Position numbers and translations under genes: made by a program
In this document: piece after piece, positions 25,804 to 35,353 of the stretch
How positions within the stretch are numbered: the stretch's first letter is position 1
How the letters are laid out: each line of letters starts with the position of its first letter
Assembly: GCF_003261575.2 (NCBI RefSeq)
Contig: NZ_CP036175.1
Span: 4,960,001-5,024,000, forward strand
Direction of reading: 5' to 3'
DNA length: 64,000 bases
Source of the DNA: Klebsiella huaxiensis
GTDB lineage: Bacteria > Pseudomonadota > Gammaproteobacteria > Enterobacterales > Enterobacteriaceae
The notes under the pieces: generated by a model
The model's database searches: none
What the model saw: the letters and a program-made list of their open reading frames with translations, nothing else
Told to the model about the DNA's origin: nothing

Positions 25804-27556
25804 CTGTTCCCTCGCCTTGATTAATGACTAATTCACTTTTCTCAGCCGTTGCCAGCGCATCCGGCTCGATGTTCATGGTACGCAGTACGCCGCCCATGAT
25901 GGCACCGAAGACCGGCGCGGAAACGGCGCCGCCGTAGTATTTACCCGCCTGCGGGTCGTTGATCACCACCACCAGCGCGAAACGCGGATGGCTGGCGGGC
26001 GCAACGCCTGCGGTGTAAGCAATATATTTGTTGATGTAGCGACCATCCGGTCCTACTTTCTTCGCCGTACCGGTTTTAATGGCGATGCGATAGCCTTTGA
26101 TCGCCGCCTTCACGCCGCCGCCGCCGGGCAGCGCCACGCTTTCCATCATGTGAACAACAGTACGAACGAGTGATTCCGGGAAAACGCGCTCACCCGGAAC
26201 CGGTGGATCAACTTTGGTAATCGACAGCGGGCGATAGATGCCATAGCTGCCAATCGTTGCGTAGACTCGCGCTAACTGTAACGGCGTTACCATTAGCCCA
26301 TAGCCGAAAGAAAAGGTGGCCCTCTCTATGTCAGACCACCGTTGTTTTTGAGGATATAAGCCACTGCGTTCTCCGACCAACCCCAAATTGGTCGCTTTTC
26401 CAAGTCCAAAACGTGAGTAAGTATCTACTAACGCTGAGGACGGCATCGCTAACGCCAGCTTGGAAACACCGACGTTACTCGACTTCTGTAGTACCCCGGT
26501 CAGGGTCAATTCGCTATAGCGCGCCACGTCTTTAATCTCGTGGCCGTTAATTCGGTATGGAATGGTATTCAGCACGGTATTTTCATTAACGATACCGCGC
26601 TGGAGCGCCGTCATTACTACCATCGGCTTCACCGTTGAACCAGGTTCAAACACGTCGGTGATGGCGCGGTTACGCATCGTATCTTTGGCGGTACCGGCGA
26701 AATTATTCGGGTTGTAAGAGGGGCTGTTGGCCATCGCCAGCACTTCGCCGGTGTTAACATCGACCAGAACCGCAGTACCTGACTCCGCTTTGTTAAAGGC
26801 CACCGCGTTGTTCAGTTCACGATAGACCAGCGCCTGCAGGCGTTCGTCGATGCTCAGCGCAAGATTATGCGCCGCCTGGCTGTCGGTGGAAGAAATGTCT
26901 TCAATCACGCGGCCATAGCGGTCTTTACGCACGACACGTTCGCCAGGCTGGCCGGTAAGCCACTTATCGAAACTCTTCTCGACGCCCTCAATCCCCTGGC
27001 TATCCACGTTGGTGAAGCCAATAAGGTGAGCGGTTACTTCTCCTGACGGGTAGTAACGGCGCGACTCTTCACGCAAATGAATCCCCGGTAGCTTCAGCTT
27101 GCGGATGTAATCGGCCATATCAGGGTTAACCTGACGCGCCAGATAGATGAAACGCATTCGCGGGTTGGTATTAATACGCGATGCCAGCTGATCCAGCGGC
27201 ATATTCAACGCATCGGCCAGCGCTTTCCAACGATTATCCAGCGTGACACCGCCAGCATCGTGTAGCTCTTTCGGGTCAGCCCAAATCGCTTTTACCGGCA
27301 CGCTCACTGCCAGCGGGCGACCAGAGCGGTCGGTAATCATCCCACGCGCGGTGGAAACTTCCTGTACGCGCAGAGAGCGCATATCGCCCTGACGTACCAG
27401 CATATCCGGACTAATCACCTGCAGCCAGGCCACGCGGCCCAGCAGGAAGCCCAGCGCCAGCAGAATACAGCCGCATAACAACGCAAAACGCCAACTGACA
27501 AAGTTGGCCTGTTCTTCCTGACGTTTTGCTTTTGGCGTTTTCGGCGCTGCTTTCAT
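25790..27556 (-). CDS. ftsI: Septal transpeptidase FtsI (PBP3)
   Basis: PBP3 crosslinks septal murein together with FtsW. The ATG at 27556 gives 588 residues, as in E. coli. A TTG three codons upstream is less likely. It has a cytoplasmic tail, one membrane helix (about 20-40) and a pedestal domain. The catalytic motifs are STVK in EPGSTVKP (Ser about 307), SSN (about 359) and KTGT (about 494). No insertion after the YRI-like site region is seen. It follows ftsL with a 15-bp gap. Confidence 0.97.
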   Translation of the reverse strand: MKAAPKTPKAKRQEEQANFVSWRFALLCGCILLALGFLLGRVAWLQVISPDMLVRQGDMRSLRVQEVSTARGMITDRSGRPLAVSVPVKAIWADPKELHDAGGVTLDNRWKALADALNMPLDQLASRINTNPRMRFIYLARQVNPDMADYIRKLKLPGIHLREESRRYYPSGEVTAHLIGFTNVDSQGIEGVEKSFDKWLTGQPGERVVRKDRYGRVIEDISSTDSQAAHNLALSIDERLQALVYRELNNAVAFNKAESGTAVLVDVNTGEVLAMANSPSYNPNNFAGTAKDTMRNRAITDVFEPGSTVKPMVVMTALQRGIVNENTVLNTIPYRINGHEIKDVARYSELTLTGVLQKSSNVGVSKLALAMPSSALVDTYSRFGLGKATNLGLVGERSGLYPQKQRWSDIERATFSFGYGLMVTPLQLARVYATIGSYGIYRPLSITKVDPPVPGERVFPESLVRTVVHMMESVALPGGGGVKAAIKGYRIAIKTGTAKKVGPDGRYINKYIAYTAGVAPASHPRFALVVVINDPQAGKYYGGAVSAPVFGAIMGGVLRTMNIEPDALATAEKSELVINQGEGTGGRS

Positions 27557-27571
27557 GCGTCGCAATAATCC

Positions 27572-27937
27572 TTATTTCTGTACAACGATATTTTCTTGTG
27601 ATGGATCAACGTGTTGCATCTGCAACTTCTCCGTCGCGATCCGCTCAACCCGACTGTGATCGCCCAAGGCGTTCTCTTCAAGGATCAGGTTGCGCCATTC
27701 AATATCCAGCGCGTCACGTTCCAGAACCAGTTGTTCACGCTGTGCCGTTAACAGGCGAGTATGGTGCGCCGTTGTCACCACCGTAATCGCCGTAACAATG
27801 ATGCAAATGAACAGACAGAGTGGCAGCTTCCCAAACCGCAGAAGGTCGTCTCCGATCACGCCAGGCAAAGCATGGCGCTCGTTGCTTCCAATCGACCCTT
27901 TAACCTTGCTTAGGGCTTCTGTCACTCTGCCGATCAT
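27572..27937 (-). CDS. ftsL: Divisome protein FtsL
   Basis: FtsL is a 121-residue bitopic membrane protein of the FtsQLB complex, which activates FtsWI. The N-terminal cytoplasmic part is about 37 residues and is followed by one membrane helix. The periplasmic helix/leucine-zipper region is QREQLVLERDALDIEWRNL. It overlaps the rsmH stop by 4 bp. Confidence 0.96.
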   Translation of the reverse strand: MIGRVTEALSKVKGSIGSNERHALPGVIGDDLLRFGKLPLCLFICIIVTAITVVTTAHHTRLLTAQREQLVLERDALDIEWRNLILEENALGDHSRVERIATEKLQMQHVDPSQENIVVQK

Positions 27938-28875
27938 GCGTTCGTCCTCTCTGCAATACGCAGAACTGAACTACGGGCACGAGGATTTTCAGCTACCTCT
28001 TCTTCACCCGGCATCAACTTGCCTAGTGCTCTTAACTCACGGCCGCCCAGTTTTTTGAGCTGCTCTTCGGTCATCGGTAATCCAGCCGGAACCTGCGGAC
28101 CGCGGCTTTGTTCACGCATAAAGCGCTTCACAATACGGTCTTCCAGCGAATGGAAACTGATGATTGAGAGCCGCCCACCCGGAGCCAGCACGCTGAGCGA
28201 GCTTTTTAGCGCCTGCTCTATCTCCTCCAGTTCACTGTTCACCCAAATGCGCACCGCCTGGAAGGTACGGGTCGCGGGATGTTTGAATTTGTCCTTTACC
28301 GGGGTGGCGGCCGTCACAACTTCCGCCAACTCTTTAGTTCGCGTCATCGGCTCCACACGGTTGCGCTCAACAATGGCGCGGGCAATACGTTTACCAAAAC
28401 GCTCCTCGCCAAAGGTTTTAATCACCCAGGCAATATCGGCTTCATCGGCAGTTTGTAGCCACTCGGCGGCAGATTGACCGCGAGTTGGATCCATGCGCAT
28501 ATCCAGCGGGCCATCGCGCATAAACGAAAAACCGCGTTCAGCATCATCAAGCTGCGGAGAGGAAACTCCAAGATCGAGCAGAATCCCATCGATCTTGCCA
28601 GTAAGTTCGCGCTCGCTAACATAATCAGCAAGCGCAGAGAAAGGACCATGAATGATGGAGAAGCGCGGATCATCGATGGTCTTCGCAACGGCGATAGCCT
28701 GTGGATCGCGATCGATTGCCAGCAGACGTCCCTCCGCTCCCAGTTGGGAGAGAATCAGACGCGAGTGACCACCGCGACCAAAGGTTCCATCAATGTAGAT
28801 ACCATCCGGACGAATATTCAGGCCGTTGACGGCTTCATCCAGAAGTACCGTAGTATGTTTAAAATTTTCCATCAT
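27934..28875 (-). CDS. rsmH: 16S rRNA m4C1402 methyltransferase
   Basis: RsmH (MraW) N4-methylates C1402 of 16S rRNA in the P site using S-adenosylmethionine. The start MMENFKHTTVLLDEAV gives 313 residues, as in E. coli. The longer frame would add 37 residues overlapping mraZ. The SAM site includes YIDGTFGRGGHS, and DLGVSSPQLD and the HSLEDRIVKRF motif follow. It starts 1 bp after mraZ. Confidence 0.96.
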   Translation of the reverse strand: MMENFKHTTVLLDEAVNGLNIRPDGIYIDGTFGRGGHSRLILSQLGAEGRLLAIDRDPQAIAVAKTIDDPRFSIIHGPFSALADYVSERELTGKIDGILLDLGVSSPQLDDAERGFSFMRDGPLDMRMDPTRGQSAAEWLQTADEADIAWVIKTFGEERFGKRIARAIVERNRVEPMTRTKELAEVVTAATPVKDKFKHPATRTFQAVRIWVNSELEEIEQALKSSLSVLAPGGRLSIISFHSLEDRIVKRFMREQSRGPQVPAGLPMTEEQLKKLGGRELRALGKLMPGEEEVAENPRARSSVLRIAERTNA

Positions 28876-28876
28876 T

Positions 28877-29335
28877 TTACAAAGACAAGTCCTGCAGGCG
28901 CTCCGACAGTTCCCCGGATGCGGACTGCTCAGCGTCGATATCTTCCTTGACCCGTTGATACCAGGTCGTTTCATCCCACAGCTCAAATTTATTGAACTGC
29001 CCGACCAGCATCACTTCTTTTGTCAGCCCGGCATGTTGCCGCAGCACCGGGGCAATCAATAGTCGCCCGGCATTATCCATCTGACATTCGCTGGCATGCC
29101 CCAGAAGCAAACGCTGCACGCGCCGCTCAGTGGGATTCATGCTCGATAAACGCGACAATTTTTGCTCGATGATTTCCCACTCGGGCAAGGGGTAAAGCAG
29201 CAGGCATGGGTGATGAATGTCAATGGTGCAAACCAATTGACCGGAAGCGTCCTCGATCAGCCCGTCGCGGTAACGCGTCGGTACGGCCAGACGGCCTTTG
29301 CTGTCAAGATTGACTAACGTTGCCCCTCGGAACAT
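28877..29335 (-). CDS. mraZ: Transcriptional regulator MraZ
   Basis: MraZ is an AbrB-like ring-forming DNA-binding protein that represses the dcw promoter by binding TGGGN repeats. The start MFRGATLVNLDSKGR gives 152 residues, the family length. Two SpoVT/AbrB half-domains each carry the DxxGR signature (DSKGRLAVP and DNAGRLLIA). Its own operator lies 30 bp upstream at 29365-29388. Confidence 0.96.
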   Translation of the reverse strand: MFRGATLVNLDSKGRLAVPTRYRDGLIEDASGQLVCTIDIHHPCLLLYPLPEWEIIEQKLSRLSSMNPTERRVQRLLLGHASECQMDNAGRLLIAPVLRQHAGLTKEVMLVGQFNKFELWDETTWYQRVKEDIDAEQSASGELSERLQDLSL

Positions 29336-29364
29336 GCCAGCCTCACCCCTTTTCACCACTTTAA

Positions 29365-29388
29365 CCCACAAATTCCCACAAATTCCCA
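29365..29388 (-). promoter_or_regulatory. MraZ operator (three TGGG repeats)
   Basis: Three TGGG boxes (minus strand) occur at exact 10-bp intervals: 29365-29368, 29375-29378 and 29385-29388. They lie between the promoter and the mraZ start. This is the arrangement known to bind the MraZ ring in E. coli. Confidence 0.85.
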
Positions 29389-29396
29389 CAAGAAGG

Positions 29397-29426
29397 AGTT
29401 TACGGAGCGGAGGAAAAGCTTGTCAA
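29397..29426 (-). promoter_or_regulatory. Main dcw promoter (Pmra)
   Basis: On the minus strand TTGACA (29421-29426) and TAAACT (29397-29402) are separated by 18 bp. The MraZ boxes follow directly downstream. Confidence 0.8.
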
Positions 29427-29984
29427 GCCAGCACGGATGCTAACAGAGCTCAAAAACCCATTATTTACAGCCGATATTCACCCTGATGGAAAATCACCCA
29501 ACAAACGAAGCAAATTAACGTTATGAATATCGGCAAGAAAACAACCAACAAACTTGTAACAGTTAAAAGCAGCAAAATATCTTCGCGGGGAAAATATAAA
29601 GTGTCAGTTTGCGACGCGAGCGGCATTTTAGGCCATTCTGATGTCCGTTAACAGCACCAGTTGTTGTCAGAGAAGCACGTTTGCCGCGGGGTACAGAGTA
29701 ATGAGGGGGAGCACGGGCATAAAATGATTGTTAATTCAGCAAATAACCAAATGAATGTAACAAAATAATACGAATAAAAACCTGAAGCGCTTTTCATGCA
29801 CGCACTTGATACAAAAAGGCAATGGGTCCTAATAAAACAAAAATAATACGTAAAGAAGTTTAGGGATTTGTCTGAAAGATATTCAGCCAAAAAATATTTA
29901 CATCATTTGTTCGGATTATCGCCAGACGAGTATCCATCTGGCGAACAACCTACGAATAATCCTAACCGCATGCTGCCGATATGT
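29427..29984. other. cra-mraZ intergenic region
   Basis: This 558-bp AT-rich spacer has no convincing gene. A palindrome-like TGAAGCGCTTTTCA at 29783-29796 resembles the Cra consensus but has one extra base. No clear terminator for cra was found. Confidence 0.45.
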
Positions 29985-30989
29985 TTAACGACGGTTCAAA
30001 CTACCACGACGATACAGATTGCGCCGGATGCGACTCAAGCCCGGCTTTGGTTTGCGCGGTTCATCAAGGCTAGCGAGCACAATCTCCAGTACGCGTTCAG
30101 CAACATCACGATGGCGCTGAGCAACGGCTAACACCGGACACTGGAGGAAATCCAGCAGCTCATTATCGCCAAAAGTCGCAATAGCCAGTTCAGAAGGCAG
30201 CTTCCCTTCCCGACGTAACGTCACGTCCATCACCCCCTGCAACAGCGGAAATGATGTCGTGAACAGCGCCTGCGGCATCGGATGCGTTTCCAGCCACTTC
30301 TCGAATAGCTGTGCCGCTGCTTCGCGTTCATAGCTGTTGGCGTAGAGGTAATTCACCTCTCGCGGATCGTCTTTCCATGCCGTACGGAAGCCCTGCTCGC
30401 GCAGGAAGCTCACCGATAGCTCCGGTAACGCACCAAGATACAGTACCGTCTCAGCAGGGAATTTACGTAATTCCGCGCCGAGCATTTCAGCATCGTCCTG
30501 ATCGGCACCAACAACGCTAGTAAAGTGTTCACGATCGAGCGCCCGGTCAAGGGCGACAATCGGGAAGGAATCATTGGCCCAGCGTTGATAGAACGGATGT
30601 TCAGGCGGTAGCGAGGTAGAAACGATAATGGCATCAACCTGACGCTGTAGCAGGTGCTCAATACAACGCATTTCGTTATCCGGTTGATCCTCAGAACAAG
30701 CAATCAATAACTGATAGCCGCGCTGACGCGCCTGACGCTCCAGGTAATTAGCGATGCGCGTATAGCTGGTATTTTCCAGATCTGGAATGACCAGACCAAT
30801 GGAACGCGTGCGTCCTGCACGCAAGCCCGCAGCGACCGCATTCGGGTGATAATTGTGCTCACGAACAACCGCCATCACCTTTTCAACAGTCTTATCGCTA
30901 ACGCGATACTGCTTCGCTTTACCGTTAATCACATAGCTAGCGGTGGTTCGCGAGACACCGGCCAGCCGGGCGATTTCATCCAGTTTCAC
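29985..30989 (-). CDS. cra: Catabolite repressor/activator Cra (FruR)
   Basis: Cra is a LacI-family regulator of carbon flow that responds to fructose phosphates. The 334 residues match E. coli. The N-terminal HTH is LDEIARLAGVSRTTASYVINGKAKQYRVS (residues 3-31) and is followed by a periplasmic-binding-protein-like effector domain. The start is a GTG (GTGAAACTGG) behind AAGGGG. The stop codon of a 19-codon frame overlaps this GTG (see 30986-31045). Confidence 0.97.
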   Translation of the reverse strand: MKLDEIARLAGVSRTTASYVINGKAKQYRVSDKTVEKVMAVVREHNYHPNAVAAGLRAGRTRSIGLVIPDLENTSYTRIANYLERQARQRGYQLLIACSEDQPDNEMRCIEHLLQRQVDAIIVSTSLPPEHPFYQRWANDSFPIVALDRALDREHFTSVVGADQDDAEMLGAELRKFPAETVLYLGALPELSVSFLREQGFRTAWKDDPREVNYLYANSYEREAAAQLFEKWLETHPMPQALFTTSFPLLQGVMDVTLRREGKLPSELAIATFGDNELLDFLQCPVLAVAQRHRDVAERVLEIVLASLDEPRKPKPGLSRIRRNLYRRGSLNRR

Positions 30990-31045
30990 AATTGCCCCTT
31001 GGGTAATAAGTACAGAACATAACCATTCTTCAGGTATGGATTCAT
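30986..31045 (-). CDS. Possible 19-residue leader frame before cra
   Basis: A short ATG frame (MNPYLKNGYVLYLLPKGQL) ends in TGA, overlapping the GTG start of cra as TTGTGA. Such an arrangement could couple translation. Its own ribosome binding site is poor, and I know no homologue. Confidence 0.2.
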   Translation of the reverse strand: MNPYLKNGYVLYLLPKGQL

Positions 31046-31113
31046 TTTTATAACATCTAAGCGCAGAAAAGTGAGCACAGCAACCGCTTTAGTCCACAGT
31101 TCCCACCGATTTC

Positions 31114-31153
31114 GCAAAAAAATAGCCCGACAGGCGGTGTCGGGCTATTTTTA
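31114..31153 (-). terminator. Terminator of ilvIH
   Basis: A perfect 12-bp stem AATAGCCCGACA / TGTCGGGCTATT with a 5-nt loop is followed on the minus strand by a T-run. It begins 16 bp after the ilvH stop. Confidence 0.92.
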
Positions 31154-31169
31154 CATCAGTTTCAGCGAC

Positions 31170-31661
31170 TCAACGCATGATTTTGTCGCCGCGCGACAAT
31201 CCGACTACACCGGAGCGAGCCACTTCCACAATTCGCGCAACATCGCGCAGTGAAGCCAGGAACGCATCCAGCTTGTCGCTAGTGCCCGCCAGTTGAACGG
31301 TATAAATAGACGGCGTCACATCAATAATTTGCCCACGGAAAATCTCCGTGTTGCGCTTGACCTCATCGCGCCCATAACCGCTGGCCTGGACTTTCACCAG
31401 CATAATTTCTCGCTCAACATGCGCGCCCTGCCCAAGCTCAGTAACGCGTAAAACGTCCACCAGCTTATGTAATTGCTTTTCTATTTGCTCTATCGCTTTC
31501 TCATCGCCAACGGTTTGAATCGTCATCCTGGACAGCGTCGGATCGTCCGTCGGAGCTACCGTCAGGCTTTCAATATTATAGCCACGCTGCGAAAAGAGAC
31601 CGATCACGCGGGATAATGCACCCGATTCATTCTCCAGCAATACTGATAATATCCGGCGCAT
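31170..31661 (-). CDS. ilvH: Acetolactate synthase III regulatory subunit
   Basis: IlvH is the small subunit that gives valine feedback sensitivity to IlvI. The start MRRILSVLLENESGALSRV gives 163 residues, the E. coli length. The upstream in-frame ATG lies inside ilvI. An N-terminal ACT domain (about residues 1-75) with NESGALSRVIGLFSQRGYN is followed by the ALS_ss C-terminal domain. It lies 2 bp after ilvI. Confidence 0.96.
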   Translation of the reverse strand: MRRILSVLLENESGALSRVIGLFSQRGYNIESLTVAPTDDPTLSRMTIQTVGDEKAIEQIEKQLHKLVDVLRVTELGQGAHVEREIMLVKVQASGYGRDEVKRNTEIFRGQIIDVTPSIYTVQLAGTSDKLDAFLASLRDVARIVEVARSGVVGLSRGDKIMR

Positions 31662-31663
31662 AA

Positions 31664-33388
31664 TCAGGTCCTCTCCGTTTTGCTCAGCCACATCTCGTCC
31701 ATACCACCGCCGCGAATCTGCATAGGGTATACATGCTCACTGCCGTCAACCGTCACATCGACAAAAACCAGGCGATTGTTACGTACTTGCTCCAGAGCTT
31801 CAGTCAGCTTCGCTTCCAGCTCCTGTGGGTCGCTAATACGAATCCCGACATGACCATAGGCTTCCGCTACGCGGGCAAAATCGGGTAGCGATTCCATATA
31901 AGATTGTGAATGACGGCCAGAATAAAGCATATCTTGCCACTGCTTAACCATCCCGAGATAACGATTGTTCAGATTCAGTACCAATACAGGAAGATCGTAT
32001 TGCAACGCGGTAGACAGCTCCTGAATATTCATCTGAATACTGCCATCACCCGTCACACAGACAACCGTTTCCTCCGGTAGCGCCATCTTCACACCAAGTG
32101 CCGCGGGTAAGCCGAATCCCATGGTCCCCAGCCCGCCGGAATTAATCCAACGCCTTGGTTTGTCGAAAGGATAATAGAGTGCTGCAAACATTTGGTGCTG
32201 GCCAACATCAGACGTCACGTACGCATCGCCGTTAGTCAGACGCCAGATAGTCTCGATAACCGCCTGCGGTTTGATTTTGCCGCTTTGGGTGTCGTATTGC
32301 AGACAATGACGCGCACGCCACTGTTCAATCTGCTGCCACCAGTCGCGAATTTCATCTAACGGCTGCAGAGACTCCTCGTGTTCGAGTAGCTCCAGCATTT
32401 GTTCCAGCACCAGACGCGCATCACCAACGATAGGAACATCGGCGGGAACGGTCTTTGAAATCGAAGTGGGATCAATATCAATGTGCAACACCGTCGCATT
32501 CGGACAGTACTTTGCCAGATTGTTCGTCGTACGATCGTCGAAGCGCACACCAACAGCGAAAATCACATCAGAGTTATGCATAGTCATGTTGGCCTCATAG
32601 GTGCCATGCATACCTAACATCCCCAATGCCTGCTGATGCGATGCAGGAAAAGCGCCCAGCCCCATCAGCGAAGAAACGACGGGCAGCTTCAGTTTCTCAA
32701 CCAGGGTATATAGCTGTGGTTCACATTTCGCATTTATCGCCCCACCGCCAACATAAACGACCGGTTTTTTTGCCGTAATCAGCGTTTGCAGCGCACGCTT
32801 AATTTGCCCTTTATGGCCCGTTGTCGTCGGGTTATAGGAGCGCATGCTGACCGTCTCTGGCCAGGTGTAGGGCAGCTTTTTCGCCGGGTTCAAAATATCC
32901 TTCGGCAAATCAACCACCACCGGACCAGGACGTCCACTCGCCGCCAGCCAAAAGGCTTTTTTTAGGACGCCTGGGATATCTTCGGTTTGCTTAACCAGGA
33001 AGCTGTGCTTCACCACCGGTCGGGAAATCCCCACCATATCGCACTCCTGAAAAGCATCGTAACCAATTAAAGAGGTCGCAACCTGTCCGGAGAGAATCAC
33101 CAGCGGAATAGAATCCATGTAGGCCGTCGCAATGCCGGTAATCGCGTTCGTGGCTCCTGGCCCCGACGTCACCAGCACTACACCGACTTCGCCTGTCGCA
33201 CGGGCCAGGCCATCAGCCATATGAACAGCGGCTTGTTCATGGCGAACCAGAATATGATCGATACCACCAAGGGTATGTAACGCATCGTAGATATCGAGGA
33301 CTGCGCCCCCGGGATAACCGAACACTTGCTTGACGCCCTGATCGACTAGCGACTGGACGACCATCTCGGCTCCTGACAACATCTCCAT
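31664..33388 (-). CDS. ilvI: Acetolactate synthase III catalytic subunit
   Basis: IlvI is the ThDP- and FAD-dependent catalytic subunit, which makes acetolactate or acetohydroxybutyrate for Val, Leu and Ile. The 574 residues match E. coli. The ThDP-activating glutamate is E51 in RHEQAAVHMA. The FAD region and the C-terminal ThDP/Mg motif GDGSIQMNIQELSTALQ are intact. A strong GGGAGG site precedes the ATG. A near-consensus Lrp box lies upstream at 33705-33719. Confidence 0.97.
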   Translation of the reverse strand: MEMLSGAEMVVQSLVDQGVKQVFGYPGGAVLDIYDALHTLGGIDHILVRHEQAAVHMADGLARATGEVGVVLVTSGPGATNAITGIATAYMDSIPLVILSGQVATSLIGYDAFQECDMVGISRPVVKHSFLVKQTEDIPGVLKKAFWLAASGRPGPVVVDLPKDILNPAKKLPYTWPETVSMRSYNPTTTGHKGQIKRALQTLITAKKPVVYVGGGAINAKCEPQLYTLVEKLKLPVVSSLMGLGAFPASHQQALGMLGMHGTYEANMTMHNSDVIFAVGVRFDDRTTNNLAKYCPNATVLHIDIDPTSISKTVPADVPIVGDARLVLEQMLELLEHEESLQPLDEIRDWWQQIEQWRARHCLQYDTQSGKIKPQAVIETIWRLTNGDAYVTSDVGQHQMFAALYYPFDKPRRWINSGGLGTMGFGLPAALGVKMALPEETVVCVTGDGSIQMNIQELSTALQYDLPVLVLNLNNRYLGMVKQWQDMLYSGRHSQSYMESLPDFARVAEAYGHVGIRISDPQELEAKLTEALEQVRNNRLVFVDVTVDGSEHVYPMQIRGGGMDEMWLSKTERT

Positions 33389-33779
33389 GGTTTGCCTCCC
33401 GGCTTATTGTTTTTAACGACAGCGGAATCCAATTTCCGCGCGCTCGCACAATACGAAGCAAAAAAGCTCCGCAGTGAGGTGAATAGATTGCATGCCTTTA
33501 CCATAACTGCTCGCCAACGGGCAGGCAATTAGCCACCGCCGCCACACTGCAAGCATTAATAGAAGAAAAGATAGAATCTAAGGGGAAAAGTGGTGAAAAA
33601 CTTCAGAGATAAGAAAATATGATGGCCAATGCTCGGATAAAATTACCAACTACAGTAAATCATCCATTTTTCATCTGATACTGATGACCACCAACAAGGT
33701 TAAACAGAATAAAATTCTGCATTTCATCATTTTTATCACACAAAGCAGGAGCCGAAGCCCCCGTTTGTTTAGCGACAAT
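33389..33779. other. ilvIH upstream regulatory region
   Basis: This 391-bp AT-rich spacer between leuO and ilvI should hold the ilvIH promoter. Apart from the Lrp-like palindrome at 33705-33719 and a small UUCG hairpin just past the leuO stop, I see no gene. Confidence 0.55.
33705..33719. promoter_or_regulatory. Lrp-type box upstream of ilvIH
   Basis: The perfect inverted repeat CAGAATAAAATTCTG fits 13 of 15 positions of the Lrp consensus YAGHAWATTWTDCTR. E. coli ilvIH is a classic Lrp target, so the context agrees. Confidence 0.6.
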
Positions 33780-34730
33780 TTAGCGCTGGCAAATACTCGT
33801 CAGTAATTCTTCCATCCACTGATGACCTTTATCGCGCCCCGCCGCTTCGTGCCAGGAGAGATAGCAGGTGCGGCTATTCACTTTCAGCGGCAAAGGTAAT
33901 ATTTGTAGATCCAGCTTATCGGCAAACTCAGTCGCCAGCCAGCGTGGTGCAATTGCAACCATGTTGGTCTGCGAAACAACATTTAATACGCTGACCATCG
34001 CATTTCCCTGATACGCTATGCGAGATTGTTTATCTGCAGAGTCATACCATGGCTGGCTAAATGATGCGTAGCGGTCGAGAGCAACCACCGCATGTTCTTC
34101 CTGATAAATATCCGTTTCCATTAACGGCCCGGAAATACGCGGATGCTTCCGACTGGCAACCAGCACCATTTCATCTTTAAATAATGGAACACAAGCAAAC
34201 TCAGGACGACGAAACTCTTCATAACCAACAACGAATTCAATTTCCTGATAACGCAATTGATGCTCAGTGTTTTGATTCAATGCTGATTTAAAAACCAAAT
34301 GAATGTTCGGCGCAATTTCGCCAACTTTATTAAAGATAACGGAAGTCAAATAGTTATCTAACGGGCTACAGACACACAGATTGAAAACACGTTCACTACT
34401 GAGCGGCTCAAAGCCAGAGCCTGGTAATTCATTTTGTACTAACTGCAGTGCTTGACGTACTGAGCCAAATAGCTGGAAAGCACGTGCTGTAGGCTGGATG
34501 CCGCGTCCGTAGCGAACAAACAGCTCATCATTAAACATCACTTTTAAACGTGATACCGCATTACTGACCGCTGGTTGGGACATTCCCAAAGAATGGGCCG
34601 CACGGGTGATGTTTTGTTCCTGCATCACCGCATCAAAAACGGTAAGTAGATTGAGATCAACCATACGCAGTTGAGGTTTAGTGATCTCTGCCCCTGGGGC
34701 AGCTTTATATTCAGTACCTTCAATTAACAT
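33780..34730 (-). CDS. leuO: LysR-family global regulator LeuO
   Basis: LeuO is an H-NS antagonist that regulates many silenced loci. The start MLIEGTEYKAAPG (316 residues) is chosen because a GGAG site lies 7 nt upstream and it aligns with the 314-residue E. coli protein. A start at 34796 would add 22 residues. The winged HTH is LLTVFDAVMQEQNITRAAHSLGMSQPAVSNAVSRLK (about residues 29-64). The LysR effector domain ends in the conserved SWHEAAGRDKGHQWMEE. Confidence 0.94.
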   Translation of the reverse strand: MLIEGTEYKAAPGAEITKPQLRMVDLNLLTVFDAVMQEQNITRAAHSLGMSQPAVSNAVSRLKVMFNDELFVRYGRGIQPTARAFQLFGSVRQALQLVQNELPGSGFEPLSSERVFNLCVCSPLDNYLTSVIFNKVGEIAPNIHLVFKSALNQNTEHQLRYQEIEFVVGYEEFRRPEFACVPLFKDEMVLVASRKHPRISGPLMETDIYQEEHAVVALDRYASFSQPWYDSADKQSRIAYQGNAMVSVLNVVSQTNMVAIAPRWLATEFADKLDLQILPLPLKVNSRTCYLSWHEAAGRDKGHQWMEELLTSICQR

Positions 34731-35289
34731 ATCTAACTCCACTGTCACGCTAAATTCCCTTTGCCAAAGTGCAGTAATTAATTCTGAGAATATCATTTAT
34801 CATGCATATGACATTTGCAAAAGGGCAAAGATGAATTTTAGGAATATATCAAGGTTATGAGTGGCGACGAAAAATCCGCACGATTGAAAGTACCGAAACC
34901 ACTTAAACCATATCGTTTACTTGATGATATTAATTTTACCCATAAATATTAAAAATAAACAACAATAGTAGTGGTTAACTATAATTTAAGCATTATTAAA
35001 GTATCTATTTAAGCCGACCTTAAAGATAACATTTATTTATCATTGATAATCTATCCACATTCACATAAAAACATTCACAAAATAAATAAATTCATGATTT
35101 TCATTAAGATATCATCTAGCCATCACGCACAGGAAATGAGAGCGTAAATGAAAAGAAAACTTATCAAATGTTGACAGTCACACAGCGAGGAGCAACATCC
35201 AAAAAAGGATCATCGGTAAAAAAGCGCGATCTCTAGCACAATTAGCTAATTCACCACTCTGGCAAAAAGACGTTTTCTTCTTCCGAGTG
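34731..35289. other. AT-rich leuO-leuL divergent intergenic region
   Basis: About 560 bp of very AT-rich DNA between leuO and the leu promoter. In E. coli this interval is an H-NS/LeuO-controlled silencer-relay region. No gene longer than a few codons was found. Confidence 0.55.
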
Positions 35290-35318
35290 TTGACATTAAA
35301 CGCCATATCCAGTAACTC
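35290..35318 (+). promoter_or_regulatory. leuLABCD promoter
   Basis: TTGACA at 35290-35295 and TAACTC at 35313-35318 are 17 bp apart. The TATCCAGTAACTCTAAAAGC segment matches the E. coli leu promoter as I recall it. Confidence 0.75.
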
Positions 35319-35353
35319 TAAAAGCATAACGATTTCATTTGGAGTATGACGCA

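Noticed and set aside
29365..29388. Short direct repeats considered as the start of a CRISPR-like array
   Set aside because: The unit is 10 bp and matches the known MraZ TGGG operator; there are no spacers or cas genes.
29783..29796. TGAAGCGCTTTTCA considered as a Cra operator upstream of mraZ
   Set aside because: It has an extra base within the consensus and lies far (about 360 bp) from the mraZ promoter; kept only as a note in the intergenic entry.
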